Numbered from the stretch's first letter, positions 1 to 6,576 are shown. The stretch is 9,551 nt of DNA from Thermoplasmata archaeon (GCA_029858465.1 JAOUEZ010000036.1:1-9551); one strand, 5' to 3'. The notes: generated by a model from the letters alone, not told the origin. Translations and numbers: made by a program.

Positions 1-70
1 TCAATATCTTCTTCTTGCCAACGAGCATCTTCGCGATCTCGCTAACGGACTTTCTCTCCCCGATGATCAC
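1..70 (-). CDS. MetV-like methylenetetrahydrofolate reductase partner (5' end only)
   Basis: Only the first 23 codons lie in the window; the gene continues past position 1. The start is GTG at 70-68, overlapping the TGA stop of mvhD as GTGA. A Shine-Dalgarno GGGGGTGA at 82-75 lies 4 nt upstream, the same spacing as the other genes here. The peptide (M)IIGERKSVSEIAKMLVGKK resembles, from memory, the N-terminus of the family called methylenetetrahydrofolate reductase C-terminal domain or MetV, which usually begins like MIV.ERKP.EEI.EMLKGYKKVL and continues into a cysteine-rich metal-binding region not visible here. In acetogens MetV partners MetF, which reduces methylene-THF to methyl-THF. The upstream mvhD and HdrA-type genes fit a MetFV-Hdr-Mvh type complex. 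With so few residues the call rests as much on context as on sequence. Confidence 0.6.
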   Translation of the reverse strand, partial: MIIGERKSVSEIAKMLVGKKKIL

Positions 71-483
71 TTCATCACCCCCTTGAAGGGCGTGGATGGC
101 AATGACGCCAGCTTCGTTTCGAACTGACTGATCCTCAACATTAGCAATGAGCCGCTCACCGATGCGATGTTGAACATCTCGACGCGGTCCGGTTCGATGC
201 CTATGTCCTTGAGAAGCTCCTTCATCCTATCTACGCGGCCCCTTGCAAGCATCGACCCGATGTCGTGATAGCAGTTCTCTTCGAGGCAGCCTATTATTGC
301 GACGCCATCGGCGCCTTCTCTGAGCGTGTCGAGTATCTGGGTTGTCTCGAGTCTGCCAGTGCAAGGCAGCTTGACTATGCTGACGGATTCCGGTAGATGA
401 TCTCCTGCCGTGGAGGCCGCCTTCAATGCAGATAAGACATGATTCTCGCACACGAACGCGACAATGTTCAGCTTGCTGGTCAT
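67..483 (-). CDS. mvhD: MvhD-type hydrogenase iron-sulfur (delta) subunit
   Basis: This 138-residue protein belongs to the MvhD/FrhD (methyl-viologen-reducing hydrogenase delta subunit) family, a small [2Fe-2S] protein that passes electrons between HdrA and a redox partner. The four cysteines expected as ligands are visible: C12 (AFVCENH), C41 (LPCTGR), and C66 and C71 (IIGCLEENCYH). GADGVAIIGC is a typical family stretch. The first motif has one cysteine where methanogen MvhD usually has the CCNWC pattern, which is closer to the MvhD domain fused to QmoB. The start is the ATG at 483, overlapping the upstream TGA as ATGA and preceded at 4 nt by GGAGGTGG (495-488). A longer frame reaching back to 597 would run far into the upstream gene and is not supported. 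The stop overlaps the start of the metV-like gene. No hydrogenase gene is in view, so it probably links the HdrA-type proteins to methylenetetrahydrofolate reductase. Confidence 0.9.
   Translation of the reverse strand: MTSKLNIVAFVCENHVLSALKAASTAGDHLPESVSIVKLPCTGRLETTQILDTLREGADGVAIIGCLEENCYHDIGSMLARGRVDRMKELLKDIGIEPDRVEMFNIASVSGSLLMLRISQFETKLASLPSTPFKGVMK
75..82 (-). promoter_or_regulatory. Ribosome binding site of the metV-like gene
   Basis: GGGGGTGA on the minus strand lies inside the 3' end of mvhD, 4 nt before the GTG start at 70. It differs from the GGAGGTGA seen before neighbouring genes by one base. It decides in favour of the GTG start, although the mvhD frame has an ATG nearby (75-73). 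Confidence 0.6.
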
Positions 484-2039
484 ATTGCCACCTCCAGTGA
501 AGTCTCGATTTGTGATTTGATTTGCTCTCTTGTGCAGTTCTTCAGCTCGATGGCTTTGCTCGGGCAGACCGCGACACAACTCCCACAGCCTGCGCATTTT
601 TCTGAGACGATTTCTGCCTTCCAGCTAGCGTTCATCGTCGCCGCGCGATACGGACATGTCCTTACGCAGGTGTAGCAGGCGGAGCATTTTTCCTCATTGA
701 TTTCCGCAACCGCACCTTTCGCAACATGATATCCCTGGCGCATGAACGAAGAGATTTGAGAGACGACCGATCCGAGATCCGGATAGGCTTGGTCGGTGAG
801 CTTTCCGAAAGCTGAGTATCCGAATAGGAATATCCCATCGCAGGTCGATTGCCCGAGCCCGCGCTGAGGGCCTCTAGATCTGACTCTGAAGTTCCAATCG
901 GATGGAATGAAGAGCTTCTCGATGAAAGACGGCTCCCATGGCCGGGAGGTGATCGGCGCGACTATGATATCGGCTGGTATCAGAAGAGATTCTCCCAATA
1001 CGAGATCTTTGACTGACACAAAAGGTCCGCTTTTCTCTATCTTCGGTCTCGCCTTGTCCTCATATCTGATGAACTTGACTCCGGCTTCCGCCGCCTCTTT
1101 CCACGCAAGCTCCAGCAGACCGGATGCTTTCACGTCACGGGCAACGACGCAGACGCTATCTGCAATCTTATTTGTCACAGCAGTCTTCGCGGACTCGAGA
1201 AGTATATGCCAAGCAGGTATTGATTGGTCGGTGGTGGATGTGAGCGATCCAAGATCATCAAAGAATACGATGCCTTTGGCTCTTGAGCCGGATTTCACGT
1301 GGTCTTCGAACTGCTCCAAAGGCACGAATTTGATCCTCGGATTCGCAGGCGGCCTGACATCAACAAGACAACGTTCGCTCATCAGAAGGATTCCGGCCGC
1401 ATCCGTCTCCTTGCGTTCTCCTTTCTTAAAATATGATATCTTGAAGTTCCCTGGTATGCCTGACAGGCCATTTATTTCGGCTCCATCAATGATTTCTATG
1501 TTCTCCAATTTTACATTTGGTAAAGATTGAGGAACTATCAATTTCGTCTTGATCCCATGCAATGCAAGTGCTTTTGCCGCCTTGATTGCCTGATCCGAAG
1601 AGCCTATCACGGAGATTTCCGAACTTGAGAATTTGATCTGCCTGTCCTTGACCGGTTCGGCGAGTGACAGTCTCGCGGCTATCTCCTTTATTATCCTTGT
1701 CAGTCGCTCCGGATTGGCGCGCTCGTTCTTCCCCTTCGGCGAGCACAGGGACATGTTCAGCGTTTCTACGAGCGATGGATGGATTTTCTTGGGCAACGTG
1801 ATGCTTGCTCCGATCTGTTCCATCGAGCACCAATAGACGATTATTGCCCTGTCGCACCCGTGTACGTCCAGTGTCTTGTATTCCTTTCGTGCTTTCCTGT
1901 CGCAAACCGGCTTCATGCGCAGGATAGCTCCGATATTCTTATCCTGCTTCAGAAGGGAGAGTATATTGTCGAGTTCCGATTCTCCTAGTCCGATGCAAGA
2001 TGAGCAATCGGAAAGGATGACCAGAGTTTTCTTGCTCAT
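480..2039 (-). CDS. HdrA-family (QmoB-like) iron-sulfur protein with degenerate flavin site
   Basis: The protein has 519 residues. The N-terminal part (about 1-130) looks like the diverged N-terminal domain of HdrA/QmoB, with cysteines 12, 15, 46, 62 and 71 and the segment CDRAIIVYWCS where HdrA has its VVVAACSPR motif. A Rossmann-like segment follows at about 142-170, but the flavin loop reads VIGSSDQA instead of GxGxxG. The region around 290-440 follows the HdrA core, including DGIFLFGYSAFG before the C-terminal module. Two classical [4Fe-4S] motifs close the protein: C452-x2-C455-x2-C458-x3-C462P and C482-x2-C485-x2-C488-x3-C492P, then the EQIKSQIE tail seen in HdrA. The start is ATG 2039, in an ATGA overlap with the upstream gene, with GGAGGTGA at 2051-2044. 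Together with the separate mvhD it matches the layout of QmoB, which is an HdrA-like protein fused to MvhD. FAD binding is doubtful. Confidence 0.82.
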   Translation of the reverse strand: MSKKTLVILSDCSSCIGLGESELDNILSLLKQDKNIGAILRMKPVCDRKARKEYKTLDVHGCDRAIIVYWCSMEQIGASITLPKKIHPSLVETLNMSLCSPKGKNERANPERLTRIIKEIAARLSLAEPVKDRQIKFSSSEISVIGSSDQAIKAAKALALHGIKTKLIVPQSLPNVKLENIEIIDGAEINGLSGIPGNFKISYFKKGERKETDAAGILLMSERCLVDVRPPANPRIKFVPLEQFEDHVKSGSRAKGIVFFDDLGSLTSTTDQSIPAWHILLESAKTAVTNKIADSVCVVARDVKASGLLELAWKEAAEAGVKFIRYEDKARPKIEKSGPFVSVKDLVLGESLLIPADIIVAPITSRPWEPSFIEKLFIPSDWNFRVRSRGPQRGLGQSTCDGIFLFGYSAFGKLTDQAYPDLGSVVSQISSFMRQGYHVAKGAVAEINEEKCSACYTCVRTCPYRAATMNASWKAEIVSEKCAGCGSCVAVCPSKAIELKNCTREQIKSQIETSLEVAI

Positions 2040-3262
2040 TTGTTCACCTCCAGTCGCTCGATAACCGCAAAGCCGGTCGCTTTTCCATCCGCAAACGATT
2101 CTTCGATATCCATTGGCGATTTGCACGAGCCCGCGACAAACACGCCAATTTTGCGGTTGTCGTTTGAGACGAATCCGAATGAATCGACTTCAAGAGAAAG
2201 CTTTGCTGCCAGGACCTTGGTTTCAGGCCTTGGCTGGCCGCCTATCGATAGTACGACCATATCGTATTCGTTCTCTTCAATAGAGACATCTCCGGGATTG
2301 GTCCTTCGGACCAGCAGGTTGTCCTTTTCGGTTGGTTGCACGATGCTTGGGACTCCTTGGGAGATCTTCACATTCTTTTTCCCGGCAGCCCATTCGAGCG
2401 CTTCGACCCTTGGCTCGAATGTCCTGAGATCCATGTACAGGAAATCTACCTCGGCGTCCGGAGCACGTTCAACGAACGATCTCGCAATCCTCAGACCGTA
2501 TTTACAGCAGAACTTCGAGCAGTATTCGACTCCTCCCTTTGTGGTCCTCGAACCAACGCATTGCACAATCGCGATCTTCTTCGGTTTCTGATTGTCGGAT
2601 GGTCTTCTCAGCTCTCCGTGCTTGACTATGATCCTTTCGGCGTCCAATGAGGTTAGAACATTCGGAAGCAAACCGTAATTATAATGCAACACTCCGCTCG
2701 GATCGATGGGCTCGAGTCCGGTGGAAAGGATGATGGCTTTGCATTGAATCTTTGCGGCCTTCTGCTTCTCCTTGAAATTGAAAGCCTTTGTGGGGCATAT
2801 TTGGATGCAGAGGTCGCAATCCCTGCTCTTGAAATGCTTACACAGTTCTGAGTCAACAGAGGGAGCATTTGGAATGGCCCCATGAGGAGGAGCTATAAGC
2901 GCTCCCTGAACCGGACATACGGCCATGCACTTCCCGCATGCTATGCATTTATCCGGATTCACGTATCGAGGAGAAGTCACGATCTCTAATTCTGCAGTCT
3001 CTGGGCCGAGGGTAGCGGACTTTAATGAGGAATTCGAGAGCACTTCCAGTTTTTCGGACGTGCATATCCTGGAAGATGCATCTCTTGGCATACACACATG
3101 GCACATCGTGCACTCAATGTCGCCCTTGCAAGAAAGCTCGAGCGGCACCCCACCGACGAACGGCGCCGTATCGACTATTGCGACATTTTTTCCAAGTGAC
3201 AATAGAGTCTCCGCCGCACCTATCCCGGCTGGTCCGCCACCGATAATCACGACTTCTTTCAT
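2036..3262 (-). CDS. hdrA: HdrA/QmoA-like FAD and [4Fe-4S] protein
   Basis: This 408-residue flavoprotein is of the heterodisulfide reductase subunit A family. The FAD-binding Rossmann motif IIGGGPAGIGAAE is at residues 6-18. A cysteine group follows (C45, C51, C54, C57). An inserted ferredoxin domain carries C106-x2-C109-x2-C112-x3-C116P and a looser second set, C141, C149, C152, C156P. The HdrA hallmarks QCVGSR, the CSKFCC cluster and YMDLRTFE are present, and the C-terminal FAD segment is GVFVAGSC. It lacks both the N-terminal domain and the C-terminal two-cluster domain of full HdrA (usually about 650 residues), so in length and layout it matches QmoA (about 400). The ATG at 3262 is supported by GGACGTGA (3274-3267), 4 nt upstream. 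Likely role: the flavin centre that splits or merges electrons for the methylenetetrahydrofolate reductase operon downstream. Hdr-type assignment is secure; the exact partner is inferred. Confidence 0.88.
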   Translation of the reverse strand: MKEVVIIGGGPAGIGAAETLLSLGKNVAIVDTAPFVGGVPLELSCKGDIECTMCHVCMPRDASSRICTSEKLEVLSNSSLKSATLGPETAELEIVTSPRYVNPDKCIACGKCMAVCPVQGALIAPPHGAIPNAPSVDSELCKHFKSRDCDLCIQICPTKAFNFKEKQKAAKIQCKAIILSTGLEPIDPSGVLHYNYGLLPNVLTSLDAERIIVKHGELRRPSDNQKPKKIAIVQCVGSRTTKGGVEYCSKFCCKYGLRIARSFVERAPDAEVDFLYMDLRTFEPRVEALEWAAGKKNVKISQGVPSIVQPTEKDNLLVRRTNPGDVSIEENEYDMVVLSIGGQPRPETKVLAAKLSLEVDSFGFVSNDNRKIGVFVAGSCKSPMDIEESFADGKATGFAVIERLEVNK

Positions 3263-3394
3263 CCTCTCACGTCCGTCATTCCAACCACATATCGTCCGAC
3301 ATAGTATGAAATATGCTGCAGAATCCGCTCCTTTGCTCTTTAAGGCATCTGAGTGGGACTGCTCTGAGTTTGAAATTGGAGAAAGAGGTTTTGG

Positions 3395-3430
3395 AATCCT
3401 CCTCGCATGGATTTAGGGAGGATTTTTTTT
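3395..3430 (+). repeat. 8-bp inverted repeat followed by a T-run
   Basis: AATCCTCC (3395-3402) and GGAGGATT (3417-3424) are perfect inverted copies 14 nt apart, followed by a run of eight T (3423-3430) on the plus strand. This looks like an intrinsic terminator read in the plus direction, but no plus-strand gene precedes it. For the leftward fhs transcript the run is A, so it would not act as a normal terminator there. It lies in the 174-bp gap between fhs and the HdrA operon, where I see only weak AT-rich promoter candidates for hdrA. Confidence 0.4.
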
Positions 3431-3436
3431 GATCGC

Positions 3437-5134
3437 TTAGTTCAAGCCCGTTATGTATCCGTTGTCGTCGATGTTAATCTTCTCCGCAGCTGGGACTTTT
3501 GGCAGTCCTGGCATAGTCATTATTTCACCGGTCAGCGGGACGATGAAACCCGCGCCGTTCGATAGTCTGACCTCTCGGACCGTCAGAACCCAGTTTCTTG
3601 GAGCGCCCTTGGTCTTCGGGTCGTCGGTTATCGATAGCTGCGTTTTCGCCATGCAAATGGGCAGTTTGTCATTGCCTGATTTCTCGATCGCTTCGATATC
3701 TTTTGGTGCGGTTCCTACATAGACAACATCTTTCGCGCCGTAAATCTCGGTCGCGATGATCTTTATCTTCTCCTTTATCGGAAGTTTCTCGTCATATAGG
3801 AACTTGAACTTGCTCTTTTCCTTCTCAATTGTTTCCAACACCGCCTTCGCAAGATCTATTCCGCCCTTACCGCCCTCGGTGAATACTCGAGAGAAAGCAG
3901 CTCTGACGCCGACCTTCTTGCAGTGCTCCATGCTGTGCTGCATCTCCTCCTCGGTATCTGTCGGGAATTGATTGAGTGCGACAACGACTGGTACGCCGAA
4001 CTTCTTCATGTTCTCGACATGCTTGTCTAGGTTCGCGAAGCCCTTCTCGAGCCAGTCGAGGTGCTGTTTCATCTCCTGCTTCGTAGGTTCCTTTCCCATA
4101 TTTTCATCAGGCATACCACCATGTATCTTCAGAGCCCTGACGCTTGAGACAATGACGACGCAGTCTGGCTTGAATCCACCTTGCCTGCAGACGATGTTCA
4201 AGAACTTCTCTGCTCCGAGGTCTGCGGCGAAACCGCCCTCTGTCAGGACATAATCTGCAAGCTTCAATGCGTATTTCGTCCCAACCATCGAGCTGTTGCC
4301 GTGCGCGATGTTTGCGAACGGTCCTGTATGATCGAAGCAAGGCTGTCCTTCCAGAGTCTGGACAAGATTCGGATTTATTGCGTCTTTCAGCAGCAGACAC
4401 ATTGAGCCGACGCATTTCAGCTGGCTTGCCGTCACGGGCTTGTTATCTTGGGTATAGGCTACCACGATCTTCGAGAGCCTCTCCCTCAGGTCCTTCATAT
4501 CCTTTGCCAGCGCCAATATCGCCATTATCTCGGATGCAACTGTGATGTCGAACCGTGATTCATGCGGAACTCCGCCGGCCGCTCTGCCACCAAGGCCCAC
4601 GATTATCTTTCTTAGCTCTCGCGCATTCATATCCATCGCTTTGCCCCAGACGATCCTTGTCGGATCGATATTGAGACTGTTGCCATGTGTCAGATGGTTC
4701 TCAAGAATTGCCGAGAGCAGGTTATGGGCTGCACCGACGGCATGGAAATCACCGTTGAAATGCAGGTCGATATCCCACATAGGATAAACCTGGGAATAAC
4801 CTCCGCCAGTTGCGCCTCCTTTTATTCCAAAGACAGGTCCAAGTGATGGCTCTCTCAGCGATAGCATTACTTTCTTTCCAAGAATTCCCATTGCTTGACA
4901 GAGTCCGATCGAGGTGACAGTCTTTCCCTCACCAGCTTTTGTCGCGGTTATCGCGGTGACCAATATGAGCTTCCCATCTTTGTTTTTATCAAAACGCTTC
5001 AGTACGCTTAAGGGCACCTTCGCTTTGTATTTTCCATAGAACTCAAGATCGTCTCTTGTCAGACCGATTTTTTCTGCAATCTTTTCAATTGGCTGAACTT
5101 TTGCCTCTTGTGCAATTTCAATATCGGGCTTAAT
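3437..5134 (-). CDS. fhs: Formate-tetrahydrofolate ligase
   Basis: Formyltetrahydrofolate synthetase joins formate to tetrahydrofolate with ATP, giving 10-formyl-THF; it is the entry step of the folate methyl branch of the Wood-Ljungdahl pathway. The sequence is recognisable along its whole length: DIEIAQEAK near the N-terminus, the nucleotide loop TKAGEGKT (about residues 65-72), EPSLGPVFGIKGGATGGGY, GDFHAVGAAHNLL, FANIAHGNSS, and the C-terminal MTMPGLP. The chosen start is the ATT at 5134, giving 565 residues close to the usual 555-560 and an N-terminus (M)KPDIEIAQ that matches known enzymes. It has GAAGGTGG 4 nt upstream and a TATA box 46 nt upstream. The frame stays open back to a TTG at 5173, but that codon overlaps the TATA box and has no Shine-Dalgarno. 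It is divergent from folD, whose product acts on the next steps. The cytoplasmic function is very secure; the start is not. Confidence 0.96.
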   Translation of the reverse strand: MKPDIEIAQEAKVQPIEKIAEKIGLTRDDLEFYGKYKAKVPLSVLKRFDKNKDGKLILVTAITATKAGEGKTVTSIGLCQAMGILGKKVMLSLREPSLGPVFGIKGGATGGGYSQVYPMWDIDLHFNGDFHAVGAAHNLLSAILENHLTHGNSLNIDPTRIVWGKAMDMNARELRKIIVGLGGRAAGGVPHESRFDITVASEIMAILALAKDMKDLRERLSKIVVAYTQDNKPVTASQLKCVGSMCLLLKDAINPNLVQTLEGQPCFDHTGPFANIAHGNSSMVGTKYALKLADYVLTEGGFAADLGAEKFLNIVCRQGGFKPDCVVIVSSVRALKIHGGMPDENMGKEPTKQEMKQHLDWLEKGFANLDKHVENMKKFGVPVVVALNQFPTDTEEEMQHSMEHCKKVGVRAAFSRVFTEGGKGGIDLAKAVLETIEKEKSKFKFLYDEKLPIKEKIKIIATEIYGAKDVVYVGTAPKDIEAIEKSGNDKLPICMAKTQLSITDDPKTKGAPRNWVLTVREVRLSNGAGFIVPLTGEIMTMPGLPKVPAAEKINIDDNGYITGLN

Positions 5135-5138
5135 AATT

Positions 5139-5146
5139 CCACCTTC
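5139..5146 (-). promoter_or_regulatory. Ribosome binding site of fhs, pointing to an ATT start
   Basis: GAAGGTGG on the minus strand ends 4 nt before the ATT at 5134. The spacing is identical to that before folD, hdrA, the second HdrA-type gene, mvhD and the metV-like gene. No ATG, GTG or TTG lies in frame between this site and the conserved protein start. Confidence 0.6.
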
Positions 5147-5172
5147 CTGCCTTGAACCTCGAAAGGAGAACA

Positions 5173-5180
5173 ATTATAAA
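5173..5180 (-). promoter_or_regulatory. TATA box of fhs
   Basis: TTTATAAT, read leftward from 5180, lies 46 nt before the proposed fhs start. The identical octamer precedes folD by 45 nt. By the usual archaeal distance, transcription would begin near 5153, leaving a leader of about 20 nt that contains the Shine-Dalgarno. Confidence 0.7.
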
Positions 5181-5490
5181 GCCGTTCCGCAACTGCTGGC
5201 TAGAATTGGAATTGAAAATCGACTGAAAATTGCATTGGAAGAATTTCCTAAACCGATTCAAAAGGTCTAGAAAGGTGATTTCATCCGTTGAAACCGTGTC
5301 GAAATCACAGCCCGTAATTCTTGAAGTTTCCCCTCATTCTTTCGATAATTTTTCTTGAAAAAGTCAAATTGAATTTATTTTCTCTCCCAAGAGGTTCGAT
5401 TCGAAAGAAGTTGATGCCATTTAATGCAGATGGTCTCGCACAGGAAAAGGATTTTGATATTCAATTCAAAGTCTTGTTGAGAATCCCTTT
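5181..5490. other. Divergent control region between fhs and folD
   Basis: This AT-rich stretch of about 310 bp separates the two TATA boxes and holds no convincing gene. It contains the inverted repeat at 5275-5308, a short TTTTTC/GAAAAA inverted pair at 5349-5362 and a repeated TGAAAAT pair around 5213-5230. A 27-codon open frame at 5414-5497 overlaps the folD TATA box and is probably chance. It is a natural place for a regulator that controls both folate genes together. Confidence 0.5.
5275..5308. repeat. Inverted repeat, candidate operator
   Basis: GTGATTTC (5275-5282) and GAAATCAC (5301-5308) are perfect inverted copies separated by 18 nt. The repeat lies upstream of both promoters, nearer to fhs (about 95 nt from its TATA box) than folD (about 180 nt). 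It could be a dimeric regulator site or simply chance in AT-rich DNA. Confidence 0.3.
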
Positions 5491-5498
5491 TTTATAAT
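5491..5498 (+). promoter_or_regulatory. TATA box of folD
   Basis: TTTATAAT, preceded by a run of T, lies 45 nt before the folD start. Transcription would be expected near 5519, giving a short leader of about 15-17 nt with the Shine-Dalgarno. Confidence 0.7.
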
Positions 5499-5523
5499 CG
5501 TTGAGCATTGGGCATTCAAGTAC

Positions 5524-5531
5524 GGAGGTGA
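5524..5531 (+). promoter_or_regulatory. Ribosome binding site of folD
   Basis: A perfect GGAGGTGA lies 4 nt before the TTG at 5536. This supports TTG as the start codon; there is no in-frame ATG close by. Confidence 0.8.
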
Positions 5532-5535
5532 GTTA

Positions 5536-6429
5536 TTGGTCGCGGAGATTATTGACGGCAAGGCTATATCTGAGCAGATCAGAGCCGAACTGGTATCCGA
5601 GGTCAAGAGATTGACCGAGAAGGGGTTCAGGCCAGGCCTCGCAGTCGTCTTGGTCGGGGAGAATCCTGCGTCACAGGTATACGTAGGAAAGAAGGAGCAG
5701 TCTTGCGAGGAGCTCGGATTGTATTCCGAATGCTACAGGCTCACGGACAAAACGCCAGAAGAGGAGCTGCTGACATTGATCGACACACTGAACAAGAAAG
5801 AGGAGATCGATGGAATACTTGTCCAGTTGCCATTACCAAAGCACATCAATGAGGAGAAGGTACTTCTCAGAATCGATCCGGACAAGGATGTTGACGGATT
5901 CCACCCAGTGAATGTTGGCAGGATGTGCATCGGCAATCCCAGGTTCCTTCCATGCACCCCATCGGGCGTGCAGGAGCTGCTTGTAAGGACGGGGCACAAT
6001 CCAGATGGAAAGCATGTCGTCGTCCTCGGGAGGAGCAATATCGTTGGCAAGCCAGTGGCGAACATCCTTCTTCAGAAGGCGAAGGGGGCGAATGCGACTG
6101 TTACGATCTGCCATTCAGCCACAAAGAACATTGCCGAAATAACCAAACAGGCAGACGTCTTAGTGGCCGCGATAGGCAAGCCGAAATTTGTCACGGCGGA
6201 CATGGTAAAGCCAGGAGCCGTCGTCATAGACGTCGGTGTCAATAGGATAGAGGACAAGAGCACAAAATCGGGTACGAGGCTCGTTGGAGACGTCGACTTC
6301 GAAGCAGTGAAGAATGTCGCGAGTGCAATCACCCCTGTTCCTGGAGGCGTCGGCCCTATGACCATCGCCATGCTCATGAAGAACACGGTAAAATCGGCCC
6401 AGATAAGAGCCGGCGAACTGAAAATCTGA
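5536..6429 (+). CDS. folD: Bifunctional methylene-THF dehydrogenase / methenyl-THF cyclohydrolase
   Basis: FolD interconverts 10-formyl-THF, methenyl-THF and methylene-THF, with NAD(P) as cofactor, in the cytoplasm. At 297 residues it has the usual length. Family motifs are visible in order: Y49 and K53 in QVYVGKKEQ (the conserved active-site Tyr and Lys), ILVQLPLP (94-101), DKDVDGFHP (about 116-124), PCTPSGV (139-145), the nucleotide loop VVLGRSNIVGKP (162-173), VIDVGVN, and the C-terminal TPVPGGVGPMT. Translation starts at TTG with a perfect Shine-Dalgarno. It is transcribed away from fhs and uses the product of that enzyme, so the pair forms the formate to methylene-THF part of the methyl branch. 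It has its own promoter and is followed by a hairpin, so it looks monocistronic. Confidence 0.97.
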   Translation: MVAEIIDGKAISEQIRAELVSEVKRLTEKGFRPGLAVVLVGENPASQVYVGKKEQSCEELGLYSECYRLTDKTPEEELLTLIDTLNKKEEIDGILVQLPLPKHINEEKVLLRIDPDKDVDGFHPVNVGRMCIGNPRFLPCTPSGVQELLVRTGHNPDGKHVVVLGRSNIVGKPVANILLQKAKGANATVTICHSATKNIAEITKQADVLVAAIGKPKFVTADMVKPGAVVIDVGVNRIEDKSTKSGTRLVGDVDFEAVKNVASAITPVPGGVGPMTIAMLMKNTVKSAQIRAGELKI

Positions 6430-6437
6430 GCAGAAGA

Positions 6438-6459
6438 ATTCCGGGTTGTGCCCCGGAAT
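6438..6459 (+). terminator. Hairpin after folD
   Basis: ATTCCGGG (6438-6445) pairs perfectly with CCCGGAAT (6452-6459) around a 6-nt loop, starting 8 nt after the folD stop. The following sequence is T-rich but lacks a clean T-run, so it may end the transcript or only protect its 3' end. Confidence 0.5.
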
Positions 6460-6551
6460 ACCACATTTATTTTCAACCAATAGATTGGTAGAAGGCTTCA
6501 TTGCATGTTATTTCTCGCAAGGGAGCAAAATACGGTCACAAAATGAATCAT

Positions 6552-6576
6552 TGCCAGAAAATGGCAGTATATTTTT
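6552..6576 (+). terminator. Small hairpin with T-tract
   Basis: TGCCA (6552-6556) and TGGCA (6562-6566) flank a GAAAA loop and are followed by GTATATTTTT. The 5-bp stem is weak. It could be a second terminator for folD or chance. Confidence 0.25.

Noticed and set aside
484..597. N-terminal extension of mvhD back to 597
   Set aside because: It lies inside the C-terminal coding part of the upstream gene, while the ATG at 483 has a strong ribosome site and an ATGA overlap.
907..1530. Plus-strand open frame of 207 codons
   Set aside because: It is the shadow of the 519-aa HdrA-family gene on the other strand.
5135..5173. fhs beginning at TTG 5173 (578 aa)
   Set aside because: The TTG overlaps the TATA box, has no Shine-Dalgarno, and the 13 extra residues are not expected in the family.
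5392..5407. GGTTCGATTCGAA resembling a tRNA T-arm
   Set aside because: The flanking bases do not pair as a T-stem and no other tRNA arms are present.
5414..5497. 27-codon open frame upstream of folD
   Set aside because: It ends inside the folD TATA box and has only a weak ribosome site; probably chance.
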